Positions 48,949 to 59,931 are shown, numbered from the stretch's first letter. The stretch: DNA of 64,000 bases from Pyrus communis (GCF_963583255.1 NC_084811.1:13038088-13102087); one strand, 5' to 3'. Program-made: numbers and translations. Notes: generated by a model not told the origin, from the letters alone.

Positions 48949-49430
48949 TTACGCATTCTCCAAATTTAGCTGTTTGGTAAGTCGACATAATCCGATGCTT
49001 TGCACTAACTGCTGAAACGTGCACTTTGGTAGAGATTTGGTTAACAAGTCTGCCAGATTTTCATTTGAACGGATTTGTCTGACTTCAATAACTTTAGCCT
49101 TCTGAAGCTCATGTGCACTGAAAAGCTTTGGAGATATGTGTTTAGTCTTATCGCCCTTGATGAATCCTTCATTCATTTGGGCAACGCATGCTACATTATC
49201 TTCATGGATGACAGTTGGATTGTCTATCTTCGAAGTTAGACCACATGAATTCCGGATATGATGGATCATTGATCTTAACCAAGAACATTCACAACTTGCT
49301 TCATGTAAAGCAAGTATTTCTGAATGATTTGAAGATATAGCAACTAATGTTTGCTTGGTTGAGCGCCATGAGATTGCTGTATCTCTATTCTTAAACACAT
49401 ATCCAGTTTGTGAGCGGGCTTTATGCGGAT
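48949..49430 (-). pseudogene. Copia Z RNase H
   Basis: A 149-codon stretch has a TGYVFKNRDTAISW start, SSNHSEILALHEAS (catalytic Glu region), VIHEDNVACVAQ (catalytic Asp region), KTKHISPKLF and ENLADLLTKSLP, the typical copia RNase H end. The preceding DAGFLSDPHKARS piece is in a different frame from the reverse transcriptase. About 40 residues expected between them are missing. Confidence 0.85.
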
Positions 49431-50890
49431 CAGAGAGAAAACCAGCATCTTGCTAACAAGTTAACTGAAAAAGCTATATCTGGTCTAGTACATTGTGCTA
49501 AATACAACAAAGCACCTACTGCACTCAGATATGGTACTTGTGGACCAAGGACCAGTTCATCATCTTCTTTTGGATGGAATGGATCTTTCTTAATGTCCAA
49601 AGAATGAACGACCATTGGCGTGCTGAGTGGATAAGCCTTGTCCATACCAAATCGCTTCAGAAGTTTTTCAATGTAAGCTGATTGGTGGACCAAAATTCCA
49701 CTAGCACAATGCTCAATCTGCAGGCCGAGACAATATTTTGTTTTTCCAAGGTCTTTCATTTCAAATTCGCTTTTCAGATATTCAGCAGTTTTATTGAGCT
49801 CTTCAGGAGTTCCAACTAGATTCATATCATCAACGTATACTGCCACTATAGCGAATCCAGAATTGGATTTCTTAATGAACACACAAGGGCAAATGACATT
49901 GTTGATATACCCTTTTTTAATCAAATACTCACTGAGACGATTATACCACATTCGTCCAGATTGTTTCAGCCCATACAATGATCGCCTTAATTTGATCGAG
50001 AGCATACCTCGTGGTTTGTTACTTGTTTCAGGCAACTTAAGTCCTTCTGGGACTTTCATATAGATTTCAGTATCTAATTCTCCATATAGATACGCGGTGA
50101 TGACATCCATAAGTCGCATGTCAAGTCTTTCTGAAACCACTAAACTTATTAAGTAACGGAACGTAATTGCGTCCATTACAGGAGAGTATGTCTCCTCATA
50201 ATCAATTCCAGGTCTTTGAGAAAAGTCTTGTGCAACGAGTCGTGCTTTGTATCTTGCGATCTCGTTTTTCTCATTGCATTTCCTTGTAAATACCCATTTG
50301 TAACCCACGGGGTTTACACTAGGCGGGGTTTGGACAACTGGTCCAAAAACATTCCGCCTTTCCAAGGAATTTAATTCTGCCTGGATTGCATCTTTCCACT
50401 TAGGCCAATCCTGTCTCTGTTTGCATTCATCAACAGAGTGGGGTTCAATATCATCACTTAAGATGATTTTAGTGGCTACTGCGAATGCAAACATATCATC
50501 GATGATTATTTCATTCCGATCCCACAATTCATTTGTACATGCATAATTTATGGAGATTTCTTTGCTTTCATGTACTTCTGTCTCTTCAGGGACATGTGTC
50601 TCATCAAGGAAATTTTCTTTTTCTGGAAGTCCAGAATCATGAATTATGGATTTATCATTCATTTTCTCTTCCTGAATGATTTCATTTGGATTCAGTTGTG
50701 CCCTCGACTTTCTCTTTCGAGGGGCTGAATCTTTTGAACCTGAGGGTCTACCACGCTTCAGGCGTGCACCAGATGAATCATTCGCTGCCACTTTATTTTG
50801 TCCAACAGGGACATCAATTCTTGCAGGTGCATTTGCAGCTGGTATATGTGATTTTGTCACTTTCATAGCATCATTAAATGCATCTGGCAT
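49430..50890 (-). pseudogene. Copia Z reverse transcriptase (486-codon open frame)
   Basis: The linker contains a basic LKRGRPSGSKD stretch. The RT domain has WVFTRKCNEKNEIARYKARL, LMDVITAYLYGEL, LRRSLYGLKQSGRMWYNRL and the active-site YVDDM. It ends prematurely at SVNLLA followed by an out-of-frame tail because of the deletion at the RNase H boundary. This is the longest intact frame of the element. Confidence 0.9.
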
Positions 50891-51259
50891 TTGATTGGCA
50901 ATGCTTTAAAGATGAACGATCCTTCTCACTTCATTTTCACATTGAATGCTGCGAGGATCAAAATGAGACAAGGTGGGAACAACCCATGTCAGCTCTTTCC
51001 GGTCTTCTGGAACGGTCTTTTCTCTCGCTAATGACGGGAAGACTGTCTCATCAAAGTGACAATCAACAAAACGAGCTGTAAACATATCACTTGTCAGGGG
51101 TTCCAAATATCTAATAATAGATGGTGAATCAAAACCCACGTAAATTCCCAGTCTACGCTAAGGTCCTATTTTAGTGCGTTGTGGCAGTGCAATAGGCACA
51201 TAAACAGCACAACCAAAAACTCGTAAATGTGAAATGTTTGGCTGATGTCCAAACACGAG

Positions 51260-52384
51260 TTATACTGAAGAGTATTGATGGTTGGCTATAGGTCTCAATC
51301 GAACCAATGATGCAGCATGTAAGATGGCATGTCCCCATGTAGAGACCGGTAATTTGGTTTCCATAAGCAGAGTGCGAGCTATTAACTGAAGCCGCTTGAT
51401 CAATGCTTCTGCTAAACCATTTTGAGTATGGACATGAGGAACAGGGTGTTCAACATCAATGCCCAATGTCATGTAATAATCATCAAAGGTTTGAGACGTA
51501 AATTCACCAGCATTATCAAGTCGGATTGACTTAATGGGATAATTTGGGAATTGTGCTCGTAACTTAATTATTTGAGCAAGAAGTCTTGCAAAGGCTATAT
51601 TTCGGGTAGACAAGAGACAAACATGTGACCATCAGGTAAATGCATCAACCAAAACCATAAAATATCGAAATGGTCCACATGATGGTTGAATAGGCCCACA
51701 AATATCCCCTTGAATTCTTTGCAGAAATGATGGGGATTCAGCATCAACCTTTAATTGTGATGGTCTAATTACCAACTTCCCTTGAGAACAAGCTTCGCAA
51801 GGGTTATTATTTGAGATAGCAATGCGTCTGCTCACTAATGGATGTCCATTAGAGTTGGTAATAATCCTACACATCATGGTAGATCCTGGATGACCCAGAC
51901 AGTCATGCCAAAGCATGTAAACCTTGGAATCAATGAACTTCTGGTTCATGACAGTATGTGATTCAATTGTCCTTATGTATGTATAATACAATCCACTCGA
52001 CAAACCACGCAACTTCTCCAATATACGCTTCTGGGTATCATTGGAGGTAATGCATAGATACTCCACATTTTCTGCACTCTTCGTTTCAATGTGGTATCCA
52101 TTTAAACGTATGTCTTTGAAACTCAACAAATTTCGAGTAGATCGAGTAGCATACAATGCATTCTGTATGGACAATATTGTTCCATTTGGTAACATAATCT
52201 GGGTTTTCCCTGAACCTTCAATTACATCTGAAGGTCCTGATATTGTTGTTACCCCTACTTTTGTAAGTATTAAGCTTGAGAAATACTTTCGATCACGAAG
52301 TATTGTATGTGTGGTTGCGTTGTCTGCAAGACAAATATCTCCGCCATTTCTCATGTTCTGAGAATAACCACAGTTTTTATCCAT
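51260..52384 (-). pseudogene. Copia Z protease end and integrase, frameshifted
   Basis: Frame 52384-51632 has LADNATTHTIL (protease site with N in place of the usual S/G), the zinc-binding GAG-pre-integrase motif (WHDCLGHPG to CEACSQGK) and IQGDICGPI (first catalytic Asp). Frame 51613-51260 has SIRLDNAGEFTS (second Asp) and HTQNGLAEALIKR (Glu). A short gap with a frame change separates the two. Confidence 0.85.
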
Positions 52385-52498
52385 TCTCTTTGAGTAAGAG
52401 AATCAGAGTTAAAAGCAAGTTATAACAAGAAATTTACATGCCACTTTTATTGAATCTGAAATACTACAAGTTCAGCATAATAAAAGTACATCAATGAT

Positions 52499-53460
52499 TC
52501 AATCGGACCGGTACACTTCATTTCCCCTTTCCATAATAAAGTTTGGAACATCTAGGTGGGTTGTGTTCAACTGCCCTGATAAGTCAAACACTGGTTCAGG
52601 TATATCCATTGGCCTAGCCTGGTTGAGAAAATTGGTCTCGACACCCTTCTCCTTGAGGGAGTCTTGATACAGATCCACTAGATGTTTTGGGGTACGACAA
52701 GTATGTGCCCAATGCCCATTGCCACCACACCTATGGCAGGCTCCTTCAGAGTTCCTGGGAGCATTGTTCATATGAGCTTTGCCTTTGTGGCGATTCACAT
52801 TTTTGAAGCTCGGGCCTGAATTATACCTAGAAACCTGGTTGTGAAACTGAACTCCATGGTTCTTACCTTTCCTATTCCATCGACCTCGCTTGTGGCCACG
52901 TCCTCGTTTATGATTATCACCACCAGAGGATGTGGCGTTCACTTCGAGGGAAGCATCATTCACTTCTGGGAATGGTGCAGATCCAGTAAGTCGAGAATGA
53001 TGGTTTTTCATTAGGAGCTCATTGTTCTGTTCAACCACTAAAAGCACAGATATCAGCTGGTTGTACTCAGTGTAGCCTCGCGCTCTATACTGCTACTACA
53101 GGAGCATGTTGGAGGCATGAAATGTGCTGACTTGAAGTCTTGAATCCTCAGATGAGTCCACTCATAGCGGGCCCTTGGAAAAATCACCGTTGTCTGGTGA
53201 TTGTATCTGTTTCTCAAGTCATTCCAGAGAGCTAACGGATCTTCAACCGTTAAGTACTCGCTCTTTAGCGCCTCATCAAGATGGCGACGAATGAAAATCA
53301 TGGCCTTTGCCCGATCTTGAGAGGATGAGCTGCTCTCTTCCCTGATGGTATCTCCAAGATTCCCTGCTTCCAGATGGATCTTGGTATCTAGTACCCAGGT
53401 CAAGTAATTCTTCCCGGTAATATCCAGGGCAGCAAATTCAAGCTTCGCCAAGTTCGCCAT
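52499..53460 (-). pseudogene. Copia Z gag, frameshifted
   Basis: It starts MANLAKLEFAALDITGKNYL and continues with MIFIRRHLDEALKSEYLTVE and YEWTHLRIQDFKS, then shifts frame near 53130-53050. The second frame carries basic HKRGRGHKRGRWNRKGK and a CHRCGGNGHWAHTC knuckle (C-x2-C-x4-H-x4-C). A short deletion after IQDFKS removes about 70 residues present in Y (VAKYNSTMFRI). Confidence 0.85.
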
Positions 53461-53620
53461 TTTCTTTTCTGAAAGAAAATGAGATGTGTAAGAACTTGCA
53501 ATAATATGTATTCCTGAAGGAATATGATGTTAGAACTTCTAGTTCTTACAAATTTTTCATTTTGATCTTCAGGCCAAAGTGATAAGTACTCGAAACTTCT
53601 GGCTTGAGATTTTCAGGGTG

Positions 53621-53870
53621 AATGAGGAGGGCGATTGTACCGCACCTTTCTCATTGAAATAATGCAACATAGAATGGGCGAGTATTCCGCACCACTCAAG
53701 TACCAGGAAAATTAAATACGCAGAGCAGTGTGGGCGATTATACCGCTCCACCTAAAATTTGCAGTAAAATTAGATCTGCAGTCCAAGATAGGCAATGATA
53801 CCGCACCGTCTTGGATCACAGTAAGAATAAATTTGCAGTTCAAGATGGGCGATTGTACCGCACCATCTTG
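53621..53870 (-). promoter_or_regulatory. Five tandem hairpins in the copia leader
   Basis: In element order (minus strand) the units are 53870-53841, 53815-53782, 53751-53730, 53699-53671 and 53655-53621, spaced about 50-58 nt. Each has an outer stem, one bulged base (T, T, A, T, T), an inner GCG/CGC clamp (one unit GCG/TGC) and a 7-nt loop (GTACAAT, GTATCAT, GTATAAT, GAATACT, GTACAAT). Outer stems differ but stay paired, e.g. CAAGATGG/CCATCTTG, GTGG/CCAC and GAGTGG/CCATTC. The array lies between the primer site and gag. Its function is unknown; genomic RNA packaging or translation control are possible roles. Confidence 0.8.
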
Positions 53871-54132
53871 GATTGTAGTAAAATTAACATAAATAAATAC
53901 TGGGTTAGTAATCAATCTCTACACCAAACAAGTAATCAAAGATGTATGTAACCGTTAGATTGAGAACTAAGAGCAGGCATGTGGCAAACAGTTCGTCGCG
54001 AGGGTATACCGCGTTGTTGAGGCAGAGGAAGAAGATGAACAGTAAAAACCTTAGGGGAAACATTTTTTCTTTCTTTCGTTCGGTGAAGAGAGATGAGAGA
54101 ATAATTATATTTAGAGACTCGTGCTGATAACG

Positions 54133-54524
54133 TGTTATAAATAGGTCAAAGTTAGAGAGAACCCTTTTAATGGTAGGTGCGAGGTAGATGTAAAATGTCA
54201 CACTAAAACTATAGCACAAGAGGATAACAAATAAAAGACAGAGGAATAGATGATGTTACTAATCTTTTCTCTCGTTCTCTTCTTATTATATTTTCTGTAT
54301 CTTTTGATTGCAGTCGAGTGCTCTATTTATAGAGCAACTCGTATTACTACATTTGAAATTTACAACACACTTTTGACAATATGATATCCTGCATTCCCAA
54401 AGTCATTTTTCAATCTGTTATGGGAATTGACAATTTGTACGTGTAGTCATAAACAATTCAAATGTTAAAAACCAATCTGTGAGGGCATTGAAAAACTCCA
54501 CTAAAACACTGTGGGCATTCACTA
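54133..54524 (-). repeat. 5' LTR of copia Z
   Basis: A near-identical partner of 48327-48720. The minus-strand TATA-like CTCTATAAATAGAG is at about 54320-54333. The primer-site region lies directly left of 54133. Confidence 0.85.
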
Positions 54525-55166
54525 CCCATCAGCATTTTCAACAGTTTCTAAGATTTAGGAGTTATAGCATGTGCAAGCTCTCCTGTTGTGCTACATCACA
54601 ATACTAGGGGAGGGGCTACAATGCAAAGATCAAACAAACCACAAGAGTTGCAGCACAGAGACGAGGAATATCACTTCATTCGTAAAATCATGCAAAGAGG
54701 CGACGTCAAACTGGACAAGATTGCAGCAGAACAAAGACACTGATGACTGAAGTCTTTGCTTATACTGTACATTTATAACAGCCGAAATTAAATAAGGAGC
54801 ATTATTGCTTACTGTAATCGCCTATAGGGAGAAAGAGACGGGAATCGCATAAACAAAAAGAAACAAAGTTCATTCTGTACTAGCAAGTACCTTAGACAGT
54901 CCAGTTAATCCATCTCTAACTTTGGGGATGATTAAAATGTGTGTTGGAGCTTGGGGACTAATGTCCCTAAAAGCAAGGACTTGTTCAAAATAAAGAAAAA
55001 AATCAAGGGGTGAAGAACCCGAAAAAGGAGTAGCGTAAAATCATTAACATACAAGAACCAGATATAAGATTCTTTAGTTCAACATTTTTCAGTCCTAAAA
55101 AATTATAACCAAACAGAGAGGAGCATCCGACGGAACGGCGGCGAGAGCAGCCTCCTTCTCAGCCAT

Positions 55167-56589
55167 GGGGAGTGGAGGAGTAACAAAGTGAGAGCTTATT
55201 ACTGCAACCCGGCAGCTTTTATCACACCTCGCAGCTATCATACTTTCCTCTTCCTTTTCCATCTCATGCCCTCCACTTCACTTTCTTCCCTGCCTTTCTT
55301 GTTTGGTCACTACAGTCATTTCGTACCAATTGAACTTTATGCGTAACTAATAATAAATACGTACACTAATCAATAATTTAATCATCAACTTACATTTCAT
55401 TTAGTTTATAACATTTATTCTATAAATTTAATCTCCCTAGTATTACCGTTATTATTTTAGTCCCTGCAGTGATTAATTAATCAATATCATTCGAGAAATT
55501 GATTAAACACATTAGTGTCATTCTAAAAACAAAACAAACTCCTCATGTCTTTTCTCTTTGTTGCGAAAATTAAACCAAAATTATTCTCATTAAGGCCCAA
55601 ATTTTAGTACTCGTAAGAATAAAAATCGAATGATAACATAGCAAATAAGCACGGATATCGTCCCACAAAGATGAAATGATCTTAAAAGTCTCACTAACTA
55701 AATTGAAACTAGTTTTAATTGAGAAGCTTTAATGGAAAATATAAAAAATTTGAATTAAACTAAAAATTAAATTAAGTAGAAGAAATAATCCTCCTTTTAA
55801 AACCGACGGCATGGCAAGGAAAGCCCACTAAAATCCTAACACTAACGGATTTTAAGCCCTTAATAAAGAAAAAAAAAAAACGGAAATTATAAAAATTAGT
55901 AATTAAGTTTGTCCTAAAATCCATTAAAAACATTCCCATGTCAATTTGATTTTCAAAATCGTTGTATCTCATCTTCTTACCGTAATACATATGGCTTGAC
56001 ACAATTAATTAGAATCTTGTTCCATTGAAATTACTCTAGACACCCGAAATCGTTATTTTCTTTTCATTTTGCATGCAGTTTTCACTATCGAATGCTTAGA
56101 GATCAAAACAATATAATTTCTCACTATTTGAGAGTACTTATCTCTGTCGTGAGAGTCTATTTCGATTCCTATTTCCTACTTGTTTAACTCATTCCACTCA
56201 CCTAGTTAATACCCACAAATCCTCAGACCAACTAAGTTTATTCCTCGTTCCACTTAGTTTCTTCCTCACGAGACCTTTTGTCCTCTGTTTCTCGAGCCAT
56301 TTATGGTGGGAGTAACATGAGATGTTGCTTATTCAGAAAGAGTTACCACCCACCAACATATTTTCATTAATTGTCCAACAATGGCCTTTACTCCCAATTT
56401 TAAGTCAATCAAACTACTCTCCACTCTGTTTACAATGCAAACTTGGCTTTTACGCAAGATCTATTCTTTGGGTTTGTATCTTATAAGGCTTCAAGAGTCT
56501 CCACCACCTGGAGAAAGTAAGGTGTCAGAGTGTATACAAACAGACAATTTGGGGGCTAAACTAATTGTCTAGAAGAACTTCTTAGATAA
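55167..56589. other. 5' flank of HINT and intergenic, no gene recognised
   Basis: AT-rich. A minus-strand TTTCATCTTTGTGGGACGAT near 55655-55675 resembles phrases from Ty3-type LTRs, so a decayed LTR may be present. No ORF has a recognisable domain. Confidence 0.4.
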
Positions 56590-57019
56590 CAGAGGAAGTC
56601 AAAATCAACTAGGTCCAGGATAACACCTTCGTCATCATTGTTAGGGATGAAAAGATGGAGAACCAGATTCTTGGGCAGTCATGAACCATAACTTTTCTGT
56701 GAAAAGATGACCCAATGACAGCTTTGGAGGAAATGAAGCTAAACTTGATCCCTTTATGGGACCAAACAAAGGGTGTCCCCTTAAATCTGAACACGAAGGC
56801 AAGGGAAGTAGGCGAGTTCATGGAGTTTGAAGATATGACTTATGCTCAGGATTCCTAAGGGTCAGGATCTTGGTTGATACCAAAAAAATGCCTTCGTCAC
56901 TGGATGTTGGCTTCTACTGTCGGGGAATATTGATTCTTGAATTGAAATTCCAGTATGAACGTCTCCAAGACTTTTGTTATCGGTGTGAGAGGATTGGCTA
57001 CATCAACTCGGATTGCTCA
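56590..57019 (+). pseudogene. LINE ORF1 fragment, left part
   Basis: Plus-strand frames give ALEEMKLNLIPLWDQTKGVP, AREVGEFMEFEDM, a RILVDTKK-like stretch, LELKFQYERLQDFCYRCERI and NSDCS. This is the DUF4283-like region plus a CCHC-type knuckle (His replaced by Asn) of plant L1 ORF1 proteins. It is broken by frameshifts and by the LTR element inserted at 57020. The sequence resumes after about 59932. Confidence 0.65.
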
Positions 57020-57308
57020 TGTTATGAACTTAGGATTTAGTGATTGGCTTAATCACTATTAGGAGTTTAATATTGGATTTGTTAGGCTTATTCCTGATAT
57101 TTTAGTGAAGTCTGTTAGAAATGTCAGCTGACACTAAAGGTGTAAAGTCTATAAAAGGAGCTGAGCTCCCTCAATTGTAAGGAGATTAGAATTTAATACA
57201 AAACCAAAAAACAATTCAAGAGCTCTGCTCTCTCTCTTCCTTCCCTCTCCCTCTCTATCCTCTGTGACTTGCAGGTTGATTAAGGGGTTAGAGATTTGGA
57301 TCATATCA
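57020..57308 (+). repeat. LTR of the gene-fragment-carrying element
   Basis: 289 bp, TG to CA, with a TATA box, a CT-rich transcribed part (57225-57262) and an adjacent tRNA-Met primer site. Confidence 0.65.
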
Positions 57309-58412
57309 ATGGTATCATCTTTCTCGAATCCTGGTTTCCCTCCTGTGCATGCCCACCCGACCCGTCTTCCTGCCATGGATGCACGCCTCTCCGCTGCCCT
57401 CAACTCATTTGAAGCTTTGATGCGTGCTGCGCTTCGTGATGCAATCCGTGAAGCTATGAATTCTGCACTCACCGCCATTCACAAGGCTGTGAATCCTGTA
57501 CTTGCAGAAATCCGTTGTGACCTTACTCAGTTACGCTGTGACTTGGCTCTCGGCGTCGAGGGAGATTCTAATCCAGCCCCGATGTGTTCTGAGGAAGCTG
57601 AATCGATCGAGGTCAGTCGCCAAAAACTTCAAAACGGAGACTGCAACCCACTGCGAATTTCGTCGACAATCCCCGACCATTCCATTCCGCCATTGCTTTT
57701 ATCGTCACCGATGTTGAAAGCACTTGCAAGTTCTCCGGTCAAGTCCCAATTGAAAGAGTCTGTGGCAGCCACAATTCCATTGCAACATTTTGAGAAACCC
57801 ATGCCTATTGCGATGGTGACTACAGTGCCATTCCCATTTTCAGTAATCGTTGGCAAAAATGCGGCCTTATCTCAATTGGCAGACCAGGACGCCAATGTTA
57901 CCACCCACATTGAGGGGTGTGAAGATCACAAGAGCTTTAAATTGCAAATTCTATGCCTCTGTATGCTGCCATCAATGCATATGAACACCACGAAGCGTCA
58001 ACATGAGGTATTGACATCCTTGCTTTCCAATTTTACAACTCGGAAGGACAAATGGTATTGGATTTTACAGTTTATTCTGGCATATTATAGTGGTGTTCTT
58101 GTGATCATGTGTGAAGACTTTTTGATTGATAAATGTGGATGGGTTAATTGGTATATTGTGGGAAAATTTGTGAAGAAAGATTTTTATGCATTGGAACTGT
58201 TTGGGGAAATGTCTAAGAGACCTTTGTATGAGAAGAGTCCAATGGAAAAGTTTGTGTGGTCTGTAACTAAAGACACTGATACAATAGAATGGTGCAATGC
58301 ATGCCAAGAGGCACTGCACAATATGAGAGCTCTCTTCAATATCATGTTGCCTAAGACCTTGCACTTGACTACTCATGGAAGTTCTGAGCTGCACATTGCC
58401 ACTTTATGGTAG
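57309..58412 (+). CDS. Unrecognised 367-codon ORF in the LTR element
   Basis: The start MVSSFSNPGFPPVHAHPTRL overlaps the primer site (ATG at 57309). An upstream in-frame start at 57264 lies in the LTR. Residues about 30-80 form an alanine-rich helix (FEALMRAALRDAIREAMNSA), then IRCDLTQLRCDL, as in coiled-coil Gag N-termini. A Ser/Pro-rich middle follows. The last third (KWYWILQFILAYYSGV, GWVNWYIVGKFVKKDFYALE, EKFVWSVTKDTDTIEWCNAC) reads like a captured cellular exon series that I cannot name. The ORF is intact from start to stop. Whether it is expressed is unknown. Confidence 0.45.
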   Translation: MVSSFSNPGFPPVHAHPTRLPAMDARLSAALNSFEALMRAALRDAIREAMNSALTAIHKAVNPVLAEIRCDLTQLRCDLALGVEGDSNPAPMCSEEAESIEVSRQKLQNGDCNPLRISSTIPDHSIPPLLLSSPMLKALASSPVKSQLKESVAATIPLQHFEKPMPIAMVTTVPFPFSVIVGKNAALSQLADQDANVTTHIEGCEDHKSFKLQILCLCMLPSMHMNTTKRQHEVLTSLLSNFTTRKDKWYWILQFILAYYSGVLVIMCEDFLIDKCGWVNWYIVGKFVKKDFYALELFGEMSKRPLYEKSPMEKFVWSVTKDTDTIEWCNACQEALHNMRALFNIMLPKTLHLTTHGSSELHIATLW

Positions 58413-58719
58413 ATGGTCAAGCCTTTTTGGAACACATTAACCATTACAGACTACGTACTGGAAATTGAGTTCTTGTGGGGGCAAGGATATCAAAGTTGCT
58501 CTAGGGGAAGGCAACGCTACTTCAATTTTTTCAGCTTTTGAGTATTGGCTTATGGTATAACTCAATAAGAGGGGCTTCAAGCAACAGTGGCTTTCATTGA
58601 CATTTTCTAAGGCTACATTGGAGGCTGTTATGGGTAAGGCAGGGTCTCAGTGGTATTTCCTATATCAAAAAACTCAAGTGCCCATTTTAAAAGCTCAAGT
58701 GAAGTCAAGCTCTGTCTTC

Positions 58720-58975
58720 CCAAGTTACATGGCTTACCAACCTGACATCAACAAGAAAATGAGGGCAATTCTCATTGACTGGATTATTAAGGTCCACTAC
58801 AAGTTTGAGCTTACAGACGAGACACAATTCATTGCTGGAAATGTTATAAACATGTTGTTAGAGCCCCAAATGGTGATTGGAAAGAAGCTTCAATTGGTTG
58901 GTGTGACAGCCATGCTACTAGCTCGCAAGTATGAGCAGTTTTCTATCCCAATTGTGAAGGATTCTGTGATGAAGG
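58720..58975 (+). pseudogene. Captured cyclin B fragment
   Basis: Within the open frame 58597-59418: [32 protein letters not shown], and [20 protein letters not shown] are the N-terminal cyclin box of plant B-type cyclins (the M-R-A-I-L-I-D-W signature). Only about 85 residues are present. Intron sequence is absent, as expected from capture of a spliced transcript. Several substitutions hit conserved positions. Confidence 0.8.
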
Positions 58976-59294
58976 AATTTGATTCAATTTTTGAGCTGCT
59001 GAAGAATTGTATGGTAAATTTGTGCACCCACTTACCAACTTCTTATAATTCACGGAAGAAGGTGAAGGACATGGTTGAAGTATTGGGTCTGCTCAACTCC
59101 TTTAAATCTCTCAGATGGATGCGCCAACTGCAAACTACTGAATTCAAGTTAACAGACCAGGAGAGTGAAACCTATAATAGGCTACCTTTATCTGTTAATC
59201 TTTTTGTTTGTGGGTGGGGTGAGGTGGACTATATCGAAGTTTGTGACATTAGAGAATGGCCTTCAACATCACCATTGGACCACAAGTCGTGGAT

Positions 59295-59465
59295 AATTGT
59301 TCTTTTGCTTGAAGAGTCATATTTGGCACTTGGACAGGCTTATAAGGAGGATGGTCAGTTGCATCAAGCTTTACAGGTGGTAGAATTTGCCTGTTCTGTA
59401 TATGGATCAATGCCTTAGCATCTCGAAGACACAAAATTCATTTCTTCCATGAGTAGCTACTTTTC
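59295..59465 (+). pseudogene. Captured TPR-protein fragment
   Basis: [20 protein letters not shown] and [10 protein letters not shown], then a stop and HLEDTKFISSMS in the same frame, match one tetratricopeptide unit and its flank from a large plant TPR protein, possibly the EDRF1-like type. It lies in the same ORF as the cyclin piece, making a fused reading frame. Confidence 0.55.
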
Positions 59466-59564
59466 ATCACCGACAAAATTCAGTTGTATAATTAAAAAGA
59501 CTACATCATCTAATAGTGATTTTTCCCTTGAGACGATTGTGGTTTACACATTAACGAAGCTTGT

Positions 59565-59925
59565 TGTAAAATTGGAAGAGATTCAGCCTTCAAAGGTTGT
59601 AGCAAACAAAGCAACCACACATGCATCGTTGATCATGGTCTCTATGCTGCAACTGAGTCAATCTTTAGTACGACCACATCTGATTGATAATGATTCTCAA
59701 GATAGAGTTGTGTTGTGCATCGAATTACTATGCCATAAAGGTGAAGTGAGGAAGATATTGCTAGAGTCATTTAGACAGAGCATTGTGAAAATGCTAGCAG
59801 ATAAGCAGCTATGGGAGACAAAAGATAGTAAATCTAAGGCCCATATATTGATTGCACCACCCCATGACCTCATTGATTTCTACCATCTTAAGGACAGGAA
59901 GGGCATGAGCCATGGTGACAAACCA
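59565..59925 (+). pseudogene. Captured coatomer beta-subunit (COPI) fragment
   Basis: Open frame 59449-59931 encodes THASLIMVSMLQLSQS, IDNDSQDRVVLCIELLC, RKILLESFRQSIVKMLADKQ, PHDLIDFYHLKDRKGMS, which follow the plant coatomer beta protein closely over about 110 residues. Coatomer beta is a COPI coat subunit in Golgi transport. The piece is out of context and lacks both ends. Confidence 0.8.
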
Positions 59926-59931
59926 AGGTGA

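Larger units (their letters stand above)
48327..54524 (-). mobile_element. Near-complete copia retrotransposon Z (6.2 kb)
   Basis: LTRs are at 48327-48720 and 54133-54524 (about ten differences by eye, so about 97% identical). In minus orientation the order is LTR, primer-site region (GTTATCAGCACGAG, just left of 54133), leader with five hairpins, gag, protease, integrase, reverse transcriptase, RNase H, polypurine tract (GGGGGAG near 48925-48950) and LTR. The integrase-before-reverse-transcriptase order defines Ty1/copia. Frames are broken in gag, in integrase and at the RT/RNase H junction, so this copy is not autonomous now. No matching target duplication was seen (GTTTC on the left, CCCAT on the right). 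It lies inside the HINT intron. Confidence 0.9.
57020..59931 (+). mobile_element. Non-autonomous LTR element carrying host gene fragments
   Basis: The LTR spans 57020-57308 (starts TGTTATGAACTTAGG, TATAAAAG at 57150-57157, ends GATCATATCA). It is followed at 57310 by TGGTATCA, the start of a tRNA-Met primer site. Inside are an open frame (57309-58412) and then fragments of cyclin B, a TPR protein and coatomer beta, all in plus orientation. It interrupts a LINE ORF1. No second LTR was found near 59931, so the right end is approximate and a truncated element, or successive insertions, are possible. No retroviral enzyme domain is present. Confidence 0.6.
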
